Shown here: in pieces, positions 38,401 through 49,442 of the stretch
Numbering within the stretch: position 1 is the first letter of the stretch
Layout of the letters: each line of letters begins with the position of its first letter
Assembly (NCBI GenBank): GCA_033807695.1
Contig: CM066300.1
Coordinates: 1,736,001 to 1,800,000 of the forward strand
Source: Daedaleopsis sinensis
Lineage: Eukaryota; Basidiomycota; Agaricomycetes; Polyporales; Polyporaceae
Reading direction: 5' to 3'
Length of the DNA: 64,000 nt
The notes under the pieces: model-generated
Databases searched by the model: none
Seen by the model: the letters and a program-made list of their open reading frames with translations, nothing else
What the model was told of the DNA's origin: nothing
Program-made: the position numbers and the translations under genes

Positions 38401-40251
38401 TCACAGGAGCAATTGGTCGATAGGGATCCTCGGCGAACTGAGCCATTGGTCAAATGGATCCTATCGTTGCCATTAGAGTTCCACAGCGATTCCGCATTTG
38501 CCAGTAAGTTATACTTGCTCTACACTTGGTCACTTAAACTGAGTTATGCTACAGTGAGCAAATCTCTGTCTATTTTCAACATCTTGGTCGATTGCCTTGA
38601 TCTACGCTTCCTACCTTTGGCCGATCAGTACATCAACATGTTCTTGGATAATGCCAACACCGGATACGCTGAGGCACGTTGGCCATTTGACACGCGGATT
38701 TCGTCCGATATAGCTCACCGATTGACTCGTAGATCCGTTCTCAAATCGCGCAAAACGTGTATGCCATCATCACCATTCAATGGCGCCCGTTGTATCCCAC
38801 TGCTCTGGAGTTTGTATCTGCTTGTACCACCAGTCGTGACCCCCTCCGTATACGGTAATTGTTTACATCCAGTGTCTGTTTCAGTTACTGACCATTCTGA
38901 TAGCGAGGCGCGCCATATCGCACGTATATCTCAGATTGTGAACCAACTCCCAGGATGGAAGGAAGAGCGACTGCCGCCGCCTCGAGTCAGCCAGTCACAG
39001 TATGACAAAGTCGGGTTGACTAGTACGTAACCTACAACATCATCACCTGTCTCGCCCTCACGTATTCTGCCATAGTGCTGCAATGGGTTTGGGACTTCGC
39101 CCATGGACCGCAGGCGCCACTCATCTTCCCCTACATCATCGTCATGCTGTAAGCCGGTCTTTCTCCTGAAGACTATCCCTCAACTGAACTCATTTGTTCT
39201 CAGCCCTGAAATTATTCGCATGTCGGAGCTGAACGATAGCTCCGAGTTGCAGACATACAGCTCGGCTGTGCTTTACGTGTTGTCTGCTGTGACGCCTCCG
39301 CCGGAATACATCGAAGTAATCGCCGATAACTTCATCAACGCCATCAAGTCTTCTACGGTGAGTATTCTGCCGTGGCCCCAATTGTCGCCTTTGTATTCAT
39401 GCTGCGGTACGGCAGTCCTGGCGGATCCGTGTCAACGCGCTCCCCACCCTCATCGTGTTCTTCTATCGGAATTTGTTAAGCATGTCAAGCGGCCTCGTCC
39501 TCAGGCTCATGAACGTGCTGCAAGAGTGCCTGTCTGATGAGAACATCGAAGTTCGCGAGATGGCCTCGAAGATGCTCTCGGGGGTAGTTAGATGCTCACA
39601 ACGTCAAAGTATCATCCCGCTGAAGGTACGGAGCGCTGCGCTGCCGTAATTTGCTGACTCACTTAAGGTTTCTTGACAGGACCGGTTCGTGACTATGTTG
39701 CGGAGGACACGGCTGCCAAATCGTCGGGACCCGACATACGCAGATTCTCTGCGGTCCTTGCATTCCGCGATTCTGGGCCTCTGCGCCCTCATCGAGAGTT
39801 TCCCATACTCGGTGGAATCGTGGATGCCGCCGTTGACGGAAGGTAGGGTGCTATATCGCGTTTTATTACTTCCGCCGTTAACCCGGGGCGTACGTAGTAC
39901 TCGCGATACATGCCACTGACCCGGTGCCAATATCGACGACGATTCGAAAGTGCGCATCGGAATTCAAGAAGGTGTGTGTCCACGTAACGTTTACCGTTAG
40001 CGTTGCGATACTCATGCTCAACGTCTTCACTCTCGTAGACCCATCAGGCATGTTTTGAGACGTCGGGGAGCGTTGACGGAGACTTACTTTTGCTCTGCAG
40101 GACACTTGGCACAAAGATCAGCTTGCGTTCAACGAAGACCAGCTTCAGAGCTTATCTACCATGCTTGTGGGCACATCGTACTGTACGTCCGCGCCGCTCA
40201 AATCCGTGCTAACCGAACACATTACTGACGCCTCCCGCCCCAGACGCGTGA
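32464..40251 (+). CDS. BLM10: Proteasome activator BLM10/PA200 (PSME4 family)
   Basis: More than 30 short exons, all joined in phase where checked (for example 32464-32765, 32834-33088, 34231-34563, 34622-35258, 35309-35352, 35405-35579, 35944-36318), encode a HEAT-repeat solenoid of roughly 1,950-2,000 residues. Family text includes WLLMRYPMPKTTRAKLTRLY near the start, WNMSILRGCFGYGGAT-ILKYKDQLLGL in the middle, and DRYKQRSGAELLAGLSRGSK in the C-terminal half. The extreme C-terminus is STMLVGTSYYA, an HbYX-type motif that docks between 20S alpha subunits and opens the gate. The final exon is 8 nt (40244-40251): it completes the last Tyr codon and adds Ala and the stop. The product caps the 20S proteasome in nucleus and cytosol. 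The apparent frame change near 35350 is an intron (35353-35404), not a frameshift. Confidence 0.93.
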
Positions 40252-41683
40252 TTCGCACCTTCGCTCGCTTTGTATCAGCGCTGCTCATCTTCATGCATGT
40301 GTATGTGTATCATCTGCACCCGCCGCACCTGTATCATACCGCTCCGTATATCAAGATTCAGATCCGCCGAAATGGAATTGCAGCCACACTGTCCATCGTT
40401 TCGTCTAGAAACGCCAGAAGGCGGACGGTCGACAAACACATTTCCCATTCTAGACCGGCGTTGAGTACGCCGGCAAAGCTCGAGTGCGACTATCGGACGG
40501 ACGCGATATCCATACCCATGCTCTACGCCACAACGGAGACGATGCCGTCACGCACGCTCGTCCGGACGCGATCCTCCCACCCCGCAGCCGGTCCTCGAGC
40601 GCAAGGCAGGAGGATCTGCGCTCCGCGGCATATATTAGTTGTGCATGGGTATGCGAGACGACGTCAGACGGTGTGAATACAACATATGTGCGTACGTAGC
40701 ATATGCGCGCGTGCACTATCGACAGTATGCATCCTACGTGAGCCTAACCTAGACTGCGGTCGGCGGATCTCCGTGCCAATCTCTTGTCTGTCTCTCTGTC
40801 TCTCTCGTGTCTCGCGTCTCGTCACCCTCGCCTCGCCTCGCTGAATTTGTATTGCAGTGGACAGACAGCGCGATATCGAGGCCCGATGCACAATGCCACA
40901 TGCCAGGGCCGTGGGACGTGGGACGTGGACGTGCGGACGTGCGCGCATCCGTTCCGCGAAGCCCTGCGCGCGGCGTTCAGTAGCAGGTGACCGCGCTAGA
41001 GCCCAGCGTGCAGGCTTCGCGAGTGGTCGAGAGGGGGATGTCGCGAAACCAGGACCCAGGACGCAAAATGCACGATCCAGGATATTGGGACTGATATGGA
41101 CGTGCCTGCGCTGCCGTCAGGATCCTGGGCCGAGAAGCACGCGCGTGGTTTGGCTGGGGCACGGCGCAACAGGCAGCGAGCGGCTTCCGACGTAGGTTCG
41201 CCTTCTCCCTCTTCTCCCCCTTCTTCGCCTTCTTCTGAGCCAGCGAGCTGCTGCCGGGGCGACAACTTGCGAGTGCGGTAGCCCCGTGCACGGTGCCGAC
41301 TGCCCTGGGGCAGCTAGGACGGGCACGGCATCCGGCACACAGCACCTCCAGGCCTTAGGACGAATTCGAATTCGAAGGCCCGTCCGAGAGCACGCACGCA
41401 TCCCGGGCCCTCTAAGCGCAAGCGTCGGGCACTTACGACGGACATAAGCACGGGGCTCCGCGGCCGGCCTCCCTCAATCATGTTCTGGGTTCTAGGGTCT
41501 GATGAGGCTGCTCGCCGAGCTCTCGGTTCCAAGCGGTACTGCTCCCAGTGGGTATCAGTATCATAGTGTCAGCGAGCCCGCGCCAATCGTCTTCCCGAGT
41601 AAGTTTTCTCAATTGAAAGGGAGAAGGAGGGGGGAAGGGGGGCTCACGGAAAGAAGATGACATGCACGTATGACATTCTGATA

Positions 41684-42000
41684 GTGGGGGACAGAGTGGG
41701 CCATTTTTGCGCGAGTTTTGAAGGATAGTGGTGTGTCTCCAACGGAAATCGAGGGCGAGAATCGAGGGCTGGTTTGACCGTCCCGATTTTTGACACGCTG
41801 GCGTACGACTAAGAACGCTTGAGATCCACGTCGCACAACTGTCTCGACGTTCCCAAATCCAAAATCCGCGATTCTGGGCTGCAAAAGCTCCTGATTCGCG
41901 ATGTTGCTCAAAATCGCGCTAAGCGCCGGAATCCCGAACAAATCCAAATACGATTTTGCAACCATCGTGTCGCCAGAATCACCACTTTAACCTCCCCTGA
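41684..42000. mobile_element. degenerate TA-flanked MITE (Tc1/mariner-pogo-like), 317 bp
   Basis: The element is flanked by TA at 41682-41683 and 42001-42002. Its ends are imperfect inverted repeats: left GTGGGGGACAGAGTGGGCC, right (read inward) TCAGGGGAGGTTAAAGTGG. They resemble the ends of the neighbouring element, suggesting an older member of one family. There is no coding capacity. Confidence 0.5.
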
Positions 42001-42002
42001 TA

Positions 42003-42114
42003 GGGGAGGTCAGAGTGAGCGATCTTAACAATATTTTGGGTAGGATTCTAGGAAGCTTTCAGTGTGTCAAAAGCAAAAGCGGCGCACAAAATCGGGGCTT
42101 ACTCTGACCACCCC
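42003..42114. mobile_element. TA-flanked MITE (Tc1/mariner-pogo-like), 112 bp
   Basis: TA target duplications at 42001-42002 and 42115-42116 bracket 18-bp inverted ends GGGGAGGTCAGAGTGAGC and GGGGTGGTCAGAGTAAGC (read inward) with two mismatches. It is very short and non-coding. It shares its left TA with the element before it, and the two abutting ends make a small hairpin (CCTCCCC..GGGGAGG). Confidence 0.7.
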
Positions 42115-44585
42115 TAATGGTTTTCTGCCGCCAACATATGATCGTGAACCCTGCTGAGAGTGCGCGTACGACGCCGACGCTGACGTGGACCGCGGACCGC
42201 GGGAGTTCGATACGGTTCCAGAAGGCAGCACCAAGAGTCCTCTTGCGGGTGCGTTTCGTAACGTCGGCGAGTTCACTGGCCAGTGGACAGGTCGATTGCT
42301 TGGGGGCTAGTCCTAGTACGCCGGCGGCCCGTCGGTTCAGAGTTTGTTAACCTAAGTGACAGTCATCGTGTAATGTACATACATGCCTGCAGGGCCGCGT
42401 GAACTTGAAGACGTACGCGTACAGTACACACGCACGCGTCTGGAGATCTAGAGTTTGAGTTTGCGTGGGTCGTCCGCGTCAGTGGCGCGCTCCTAGTGAA
42501 GCTTTGAAGCTTGAAGCTTTGACAGACGACGCACCTGCTGATCGTCCATGTCGAGCTGTATTTCCTTGCGAAGACTAGCGTGGAAGTTGTGGTCCTACGC
42601 TATACGTATGTCGGCGCACGGTGATATCGTGTGTGCATGCGTAGATATGACTCAGGTAGTAGTAGGTGACCGCGACTGCTGGGAGATAGAACCGTCAGCG
42701 AACATGGTATGCGCAATGCACAAATGCGCCATCGTGCGAACGGATCGAAGGAGAAGCTTAAGGCGTATGTTATATGACTAGAGTGACGCACGCGTACGGA
42801 CATCCGAGACGACGACTCAGACTCGGACTTGCGTGAAAATTAAAATTTTGCATGCGCGTATTGACAAGGACAATGGACATTCGATTTTCCAGCAGACCGC
42901 GCTCCGGGCAGCGGGGAGGTCGCGACACGTGCTGAAAGATCAGAAGAGAGAACGTGGGGAAGGCATGAGGCGGACTCGAGGCAGTCAGATGGAGGGCGAG
43001 AAGGGGGCGCGGAGCTCTTGAGCGTTATGACAGAACTTGGCGCAGATCAAAACATACGACGGTGGGCTGCTCAGACCGGCTTGCTCTGTTAGCTCGCTGA
43101 TAGAAAAGGTGGTGGTCCGAGGATGCGACTCGAAGGAGGCAAACTGCGGGACCGCCGAGCGAGGAGGACGGCTCCGGGACGGACCATAGGCGGCACGGCT
43201 GCTGCCGCCAAAGTATAATTGAAATGGTTCGCGGATGTTTATGTGCGATCATGGAGACGTTCTGGCTGGTTACACAATTGTGGGGACGGCAGTGGTCAGT
43301 CGACGTCGACTGTCGTGTGAGCCGTGACGGAAGGATGGAGGCGAGGATAAGTAGGTTAGGTCGCGTATCAACACGCAATGTACGAGCGTCGGTGAGACAA
43401 AGCAAAGCGTCGGGCGCCAACGACTAGTTCCGGATCCACAGCACGGAGGTATAATGCTGTGGTCGATTAGCCCGGCATGCGTGAAAGGGTGAGGAATCGG
43501 GAGAAACTAACGACTACGGACTCGGAGCTGGGCGGATTGAGACGTAAGAGACGTGGGACTGAGACGAGAGCCACTGCGCCTGTTGGGGGATAGGTCGAGG
43601 ATATGTCGGCAGGCTGCCCCAAGTCGTTGGAGACGAAGATCATCACAAAACTGCGAGTGCAGCGGACAGGTTTCAATGCCCCAAGAGGCCGTCACGGAGG
43701 GCGGCCGTGCAGACGAAAGCGGGAGTACGTCGTGCGGGTGCTCGCCACCACGTCTTCTGCAGTTCAAAGGAAGCTCGCCTGATGTGGCAATGCCGCCGCT
43801 CGAGTTATGTACTTAAATGCACCGGGAGTTCTCCGAGGTGCACGGCTCTTGATGCAGCCCTGACGTCCCCGTCCTGGTGTGGGCGGGGAGTGCCAGCAGT
43901 CGCGGAGACGAGGCAGACAGAATGCGTCAGAAAGAGTGCGAGCGTGATGTTTTATGTCTCCACACGAGCGGTCGGTGGTGGCGGAGTTGTGTGTAGACTT
44001 GTGCAGTGGTCGTGGATCGATGAGGAGGATCGATATGTTGTCGATAGAGGAGGTGCGGAGGAGGGATGGGACGGGTGTGTGCGGGCACGTTGCAATCAGA
44101 CCCTGAGCTTCTTCCGTAAGGCAGGCGCAAGGCTGAGCCCGCCGCTGGCTGCTCTCCTCTGCTCTGCCACCATCCAAGAGGTCGCCCCCCGTCTTCGCCC
44201 TCTCGCGCACACTCTCGCCTCGACGATCTTGAATCAGTGCATCCTATCTATCTCGCATCTTCTCTCTCCGCATCCATCACGACCCAAGGCCGCGCGGTAC
44301 TTGCAACTGTTTATACCATTCCACCCTTCTTCTCCTACCTTTCCTAGTCCAGCTGGTTTCCGGCCCTTCCCCGCCGCATTTCCATCCTAGACCAGGGCTG
44401 GTAGCCTCTTGCCATCAACACCCGCGCCCCACGACTCTCGCATATCCCTCAACCGCTTTTTATCCTTCAACAACTAACGTCGATCCCGCAACTTATCATT
44501 AATTCGTAAGCACACCACTCCTCTTACTTATACCCTCCTTCTCTATTCTTCCCGTGCTCATCCCTCCCCTCGTCATACATCCATC

Positions 44586-47338
44586 ATGTATGAAACAGTC
44601 GTCCTCTCCCCCCGAGACCCAACCAGCTTCTTCCCTCACGACTCTCGCGTCCCCATCATCAAAAAGCCAATCCCTCGTTTGAACACCGTGTTCATGCTAC
44701 CGACCTCCATGTCTGCTCGGCGTACTCCCAACTCTGCTCTGGGTCCAGGTATGTGCTTCTAGCTTCCACGCCTCAAGATCCTCCCCGTTCTGCCCGTTCC
44801 ATCCGTCTCATCGCTTACTCTACCGTGTCATTTTAGATGTCATGCAAGCACCAAACGGTACAGGTCATTGGCGACTCAACTCTCATGGTCAACTGGCGGA
44901 CAACCCGGAGTGGGATCTGGCAGACGATATAGTCAAGCTGCAGATCGGCAGTGATGGCGCCGAAACACAGGTTCGCTCTTTTCTCCATCTAAACAACGCG
45001 TGTCCCGCAGCTGTGTCTTCCCAGGAAGTATCTCCGTTAGACACAGCGTCGCAGACGAGCATTGGCTCGAGCTCGACTAATTCTTTGGCCCAGGCGGCCG
45101 CAAACATGGCATCCCACTCACGCGAGTCCTCCGCCGACACCACTGGCTCTCATGGCTCCGCATTATCCTCTGCTAGCCAAAACTTGCGCGCCCCGCCCGT
45201 GACCCCACTCAAAGTAGGCGCCGTAGGAGAATCGAGGAACCGCCCGCATTCCTACAGCGGTGGCCTGTCCAGCACTGACCTCGTCCGGTTACAACAAGCA
45301 GGGGGAAGCCCAGGTAATACCGACGCTTGGTCCTCGCCACACGGAACTCCGGAGAGGCAACCACAGGCCGATCAGCCCACGTACCCTTCGCTCCTCGCTT
45401 CGCACAACGGATCCGCGACGCGTCTCCAAGACCAGCAGTTGCAGGCGAATTCCCTCTCGCGCTCACAAGAGGAGATCTCCGGGGACTTCCAGGGTCCACA
45501 CCGTCACTTCAATGCAGGTGGACCTCCGGCGTACGTCCATAACCGGCCACCAAACGTCGCGACGAATATACCGTACCGGCAGCCGCCGCCTCGAGGGTTT
45601 AATCCCTCCATCCCGCCAGTGGTGCCGAGCCCGACAAACTTCGGGGGCTATCCCGCGCCGGTCCATCCGGGTGCGATGCCTGTGCCTAATCCTCAGCAAG
45701 ACCTGTACAACATGATGCTGCCGACACCACCGCTCGACAACCCTACGATGGCACGTCTTCAGCAACAATCTGGTGTCTTCCAACGTACTCACCAACATTC
45801 TGCTTCGGATCCTGCTTCTCTCCGTGACCCTGCTACGCTTGCGCTGCTGACCAATGCGTTCGCTGCTGGACAGATGTACGGCCCCGCGATGGCGCCGCCT
45901 GCTTTGTCTATGTTCTCCAACCAGTTCTACGGCGCCCCCGGAAACGAGCCATACCCGTCGCCGGAGCTTGCGGCGCAGATGATGGCCCAGCTCCAGGCGC
46001 AGTATACCGGCCCGTACGGTGTTCCTCTGAGCCAAGGTATGCCCATGAACAACACTGGTGGGTCGCATACGAACTCGAATGCAGGGAACGGTCCAAGCGC
46101 GAACAACCGCAAGCTCGGGCTGTACAAGACGGAGCTCTGCAGGAGCTGGGAGGAGAAGGGCAGCTGCCGGTACGGGGCCAAGTGCCAGTTTGCGCACGGT
46201 GAAGAGGAGTTGCGGAAGGTGCAGCGGCACCCCAAGGTTCGTGCCTCGTTCTTCGGCGCCAAGCTTAACGTTCGACCTACTGATGTTCTTCCTCTCTTTC
46301 CTCCGGTCCCCCAGTACAAGACCGAAATCTGCAGGGTACGTAACGGGCTCGCTTGTGATTGGGAAGACGGACGCAGTAGCTGACAGCTGTCTTCGACTCT
46401 CACAGACGTTCTGGGTGTCCGGCTCCTGTCCCTATGGCAAGAGGTGCTGCTTCATTCACACCGAGCTTCCTTCTGCAGGCGGGCCACCTGGAGCCGAGGG
46501 TGCTCCCCCACCGGCGAACCCAGACGGCCGCGCGCGGTCCTCGAGCACGAACAGCGACCCGAACGAAGTCTCGAGCTCGCTCCTCGCGCGCATCTCCGCG
46601 AAGCGCACGCAGGAGGGCTCCGGCCCAGGCAGCACGAGCACGACGCCGCCGTCCGCGGGCGTGCCAGGCAGCGGGCGGCCCGGCTCGCTGCGCGTGAACA
46701 CGGACGTCGCGGACGCGCCGCTGAAGCAGCCGCAAAACAAGTCCGCGTACCCGACGTTCGCGCACAACGGCATCCTCATGTCCTCCGGCGAGGACACGGG
46801 CGGACGCTCGCCCGGCCCCGTGACCGCGGGCCCCGACTTCGGGCGGCACGCGGCCTCCAGGCTGGACATCGTGGGCTCGCAGGTGCGTCCGGTGCCGTAC
46901 ATCACGATCCGCGATCGCCCTTTTGCTGACAGCGAGACGTTCTACCCTTCCGTGTCCGTTCTGAACGTGCAGCGCGGCGGCCCGAAGACGGCCGTGAACC
47001 CGAACGTCCGCCACTCGTTCAACGGGGGCGACCTCCAGCTCGACCTCAGCAGCGTCACGTCGACCCCAACCGCCTCGACCCCCAACGCAAACGCGCAGCT
47101 GGGCCCCAACTCGAACGCAGGGGCGCGCGCGTCCCCGGACCCCGCGGGGAAGGTCGCGCGCATCAACGGGCACGTGCGCTCGGGCAGCGCAGGCAACTGG
47201 GGCGCGGCGACGCGCGCACCGGGCCACCTCACCGCGTACCCGCTCTCGTCGATCCCGGGCAACGAGCTCAAGACGAACTCGCCGTGGGCGGACTACAGCG
47301 TCGGCTCGTCGCGCCTGGCGGAGAAAAACTGGGCCTAG
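44586..47338 (+). CDS. Tandem CCCH zinc-finger mRNA-binding protein (TTP/CTH1-like)
   Basis: Four exons (44586-44748, 44837-46236, 46315-46335, 46406-47338) encode about 838 residues. A long Ser/Pro/Gln-rich N-terminal half precedes two CCCH fingers of the tristetraprolin type, each with the YKTE lead-in: [25 protein letters not shown] and [25 protein letters not shown], both C-x8-C-x5-C-x3-H. A 21-nt microexon (46315-46335) encodes the YKTEICR lead of finger 2. The C-terminal 280 residues are low-complexity with a block [20 protein letters not shown] that looks conserved. TTP/Cth proteins bind AU-rich 3' UTRs and recruit deadenylases; the same is inferred here. The leader is long and CT-rich, suggesting regulated translation or multiple start sites. 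Confidence 0.88.
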
Positions 47339-49442
47339 GCCGTGCCTGTGTCGTATAGGATGCGCTGGCGAGGCGGGGCGCGTCTGGTTGGGGCGTCGAC
47401 AGCGTCGACCCCGCACGCATGCTCTTTTTTGCTTCTTGCAACCCCTTCCCCCTCTTTGTTTGTGTCGATAATGCCCATGCATTGGTCATCGCTAGATGTG
47501 ACGGACACGCGCGCACCGCTATCCCTGCCCCCAGTCCCCAGTCCCCCGTCCCCCGTCCGCAGCTCCATTCGCCCGTGCACCGTCCCAGATCTCAATGCTC
47601 CATTGCTCATGTTTTGTAGTGCAGCCTCCCGTTCTGCCCCCGCTCCTCGCCCCCGCGCCCTGCTCAACCTCGCACCTCGCAGTCAGTCCGCAAGCCAGCC
47701 AGCCGCCCATCTCGTCGAAGCAAGTTTGACTTATTCCCTCCCTCTCTATCTCTCTCTCTCTCGTTGCCGTTCTCGTGCTCGTTCTCGTTCTTGACAATGA
47801 TCTCCGGATAGCTCACTACAATCTCATCGAACTGCCCTCTACCTCTACCTCACCTCTACCCCCCTCTCTCTCCCTCTCTCCCTACCTCTCGCTCTTTCCC
47901 TGTACATGTGCCTCCGCTCCGAACTCACCACCCATCTGAATCGTCGACGTCCGTGCATGATATCTTATGACATTAATACATCACGATTATGCCTCCTCGC
48001 TCGCTCGCTCGCCTGCTGTTGGCATGTTGGCGTGCACGATACGCCGTCCCGCGAACGCCAAGCCGAAGAAGACAGAGAGTAGAGAGACGCATCACAGGCT
48101 CACGTACACCAGCTCGCACTAGCAAAGACCCAGAGCGTCGTGTAGAAAAATCGGAAGAACCGCGATCTGCGCCGTGCGCGCGGTGAGAACACCAGCACTA
48201 TGGAGCAGTACGGCGCACGGCGTGGTAGCCCACATGTACAGTTCTGTCAAACTGCGCGCGGTGGACGATGTGCCAGCATCGGGAGGGTTCGCTCGGTTGT
48301 AAACTTCAGTGCTATGGAGTGATAAACCAAAATAAACAACGCAATGCATTACGCGTCCCGTGTACCCAGGATCCCACACATGTATTACAGTACAGGATAT
48401 ACAGCGGTCAGCAAAACTCTGAACTCTGAACGTGAACGTGAACTCTGGACTAAGCGGCGGCGTGTACGTGTACGTGTAAGTACGTGCACGGGGTGTATGC
48501 AAGTGGGTGGGTATGTGTATGGTGTAGGTGTACTTCTTGTGATCGTGTAACAGTGACAGTGTATGTCTACAGACAGGCAACAGGCGAGAGACGGGCGGAA
48601 TAGAGTACGTATACGGATGTCGTTAGCGGAGGCGCGTGGGAGGGCCAGCGCAGGGGCGGCGGGTATCCAGTGGAATCGAATCCATGCGCAGAGCGGTCGC
48701 GGTCGCGGTGCCGCACGAACCAGAAATCGGAAGCAGGACCAGACCCCGAAACCGGGTGCCCAGAGGAATCGGCGCCGACGGTTCACGTTTCGCAGTTCGT
48801 GACTGCACTCGGGCTGGGGCTGGGGCTGGGGCCGTGGCGGACGGAGAGAAGGAAGGAAGAAGAGAAGGAGGATGGGGGGAGGGGGGTAGAGGTGCAGCGG
48901 GCTGCGGTGGCATTGTGGCGTTGTGGCGTTGTGGCCGGTCCAGAAGGCGACGGCAGGCTGAGGAAGCTTGGAATTCAGAAGGGACAAAGACAAGAGCGGG
49001 GAGAAAAAAGAATAGGGAAGAGAAGACCGAGAACCCGGGGCGGACGCGAAGCGTGAAGCATGGCACTGGCACTGGCATTGGCGAGGAGCCGCGAGCCACC
49101 CGCGACGCCGCGGTCGCGCCGCACTTCATGCGTGATAGACGGCCCACACATTTCGTGATTCGTAGTCCGTGGGCCGTGGCTGTCGTGGCTGCCGCGCGCC
49201 GCGCTCCGGCGTGCGACCCGCGGCGCGCGCGTCGCCGTCAGGCGAGACGGGAGAGCGATAACAGGGAAGAAAGAAGACGGCCAAGGAGCGCGCGTCGACG
49301 TCGGAAGGCCGTGCCCGCGGCATGGCGTGGCCCGTCGGCGATACCAAGCGAAAGCATGGCATGGGCACGACGGCGCGAGCGGAGACGGGGGCCCTGGCTC
49401 CCGATGCCAGGGACCCCGCTGCGCTGCGCACCCCATCTACAT
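47339..49442. other. intergenic, CT-rich then GC-rich, no gene recognised
   Basis: About 2.1 kb between the convergent CCCH and choline kinase genes. It begins with CT-rich low-complexity DNA including a (CT)n run near 47745-47765, and later has purine-rich sequence and a G4-type run (separate entry). A 444-codon Arg-rich frame over 48636-49970 is an antisense shadow of the kinase gene. Confidence 0.5.
48811..48831 (+). repeat. G-quadruplex-forming run
   Basis: Four G-tracts of three to four G separated by single CT dinucleotides (GGGCTGGGGCT repeated) on the plus strand. This meets the usual G4 pattern with short loops. Confidence 0.7.

Larger units (their letters stand above)
40252..44585. 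other. gene-poor interval of about 4.3 kb with two MITEs
   Basis: No gene recognised. The first part is GC-rich with short Arg-rich frames; the middle (about 41.6-42.1 kb) is more AT-rich and carries two TA-flanked elements (separate entries). The last kilobase is pyrimidine-rich and is probably promoter and 5' UTR of the CCCH gene. A GAAGCTT motif repeats three times near 42499-42520. Confidence 0.5.

Noticed and set aside
43707..44390. 227-codon plus-strand frame ahead of the CCCH gene.
   Set aside because: No domain; the second half is CT-rich leader sequence typical of a 5' UTR.
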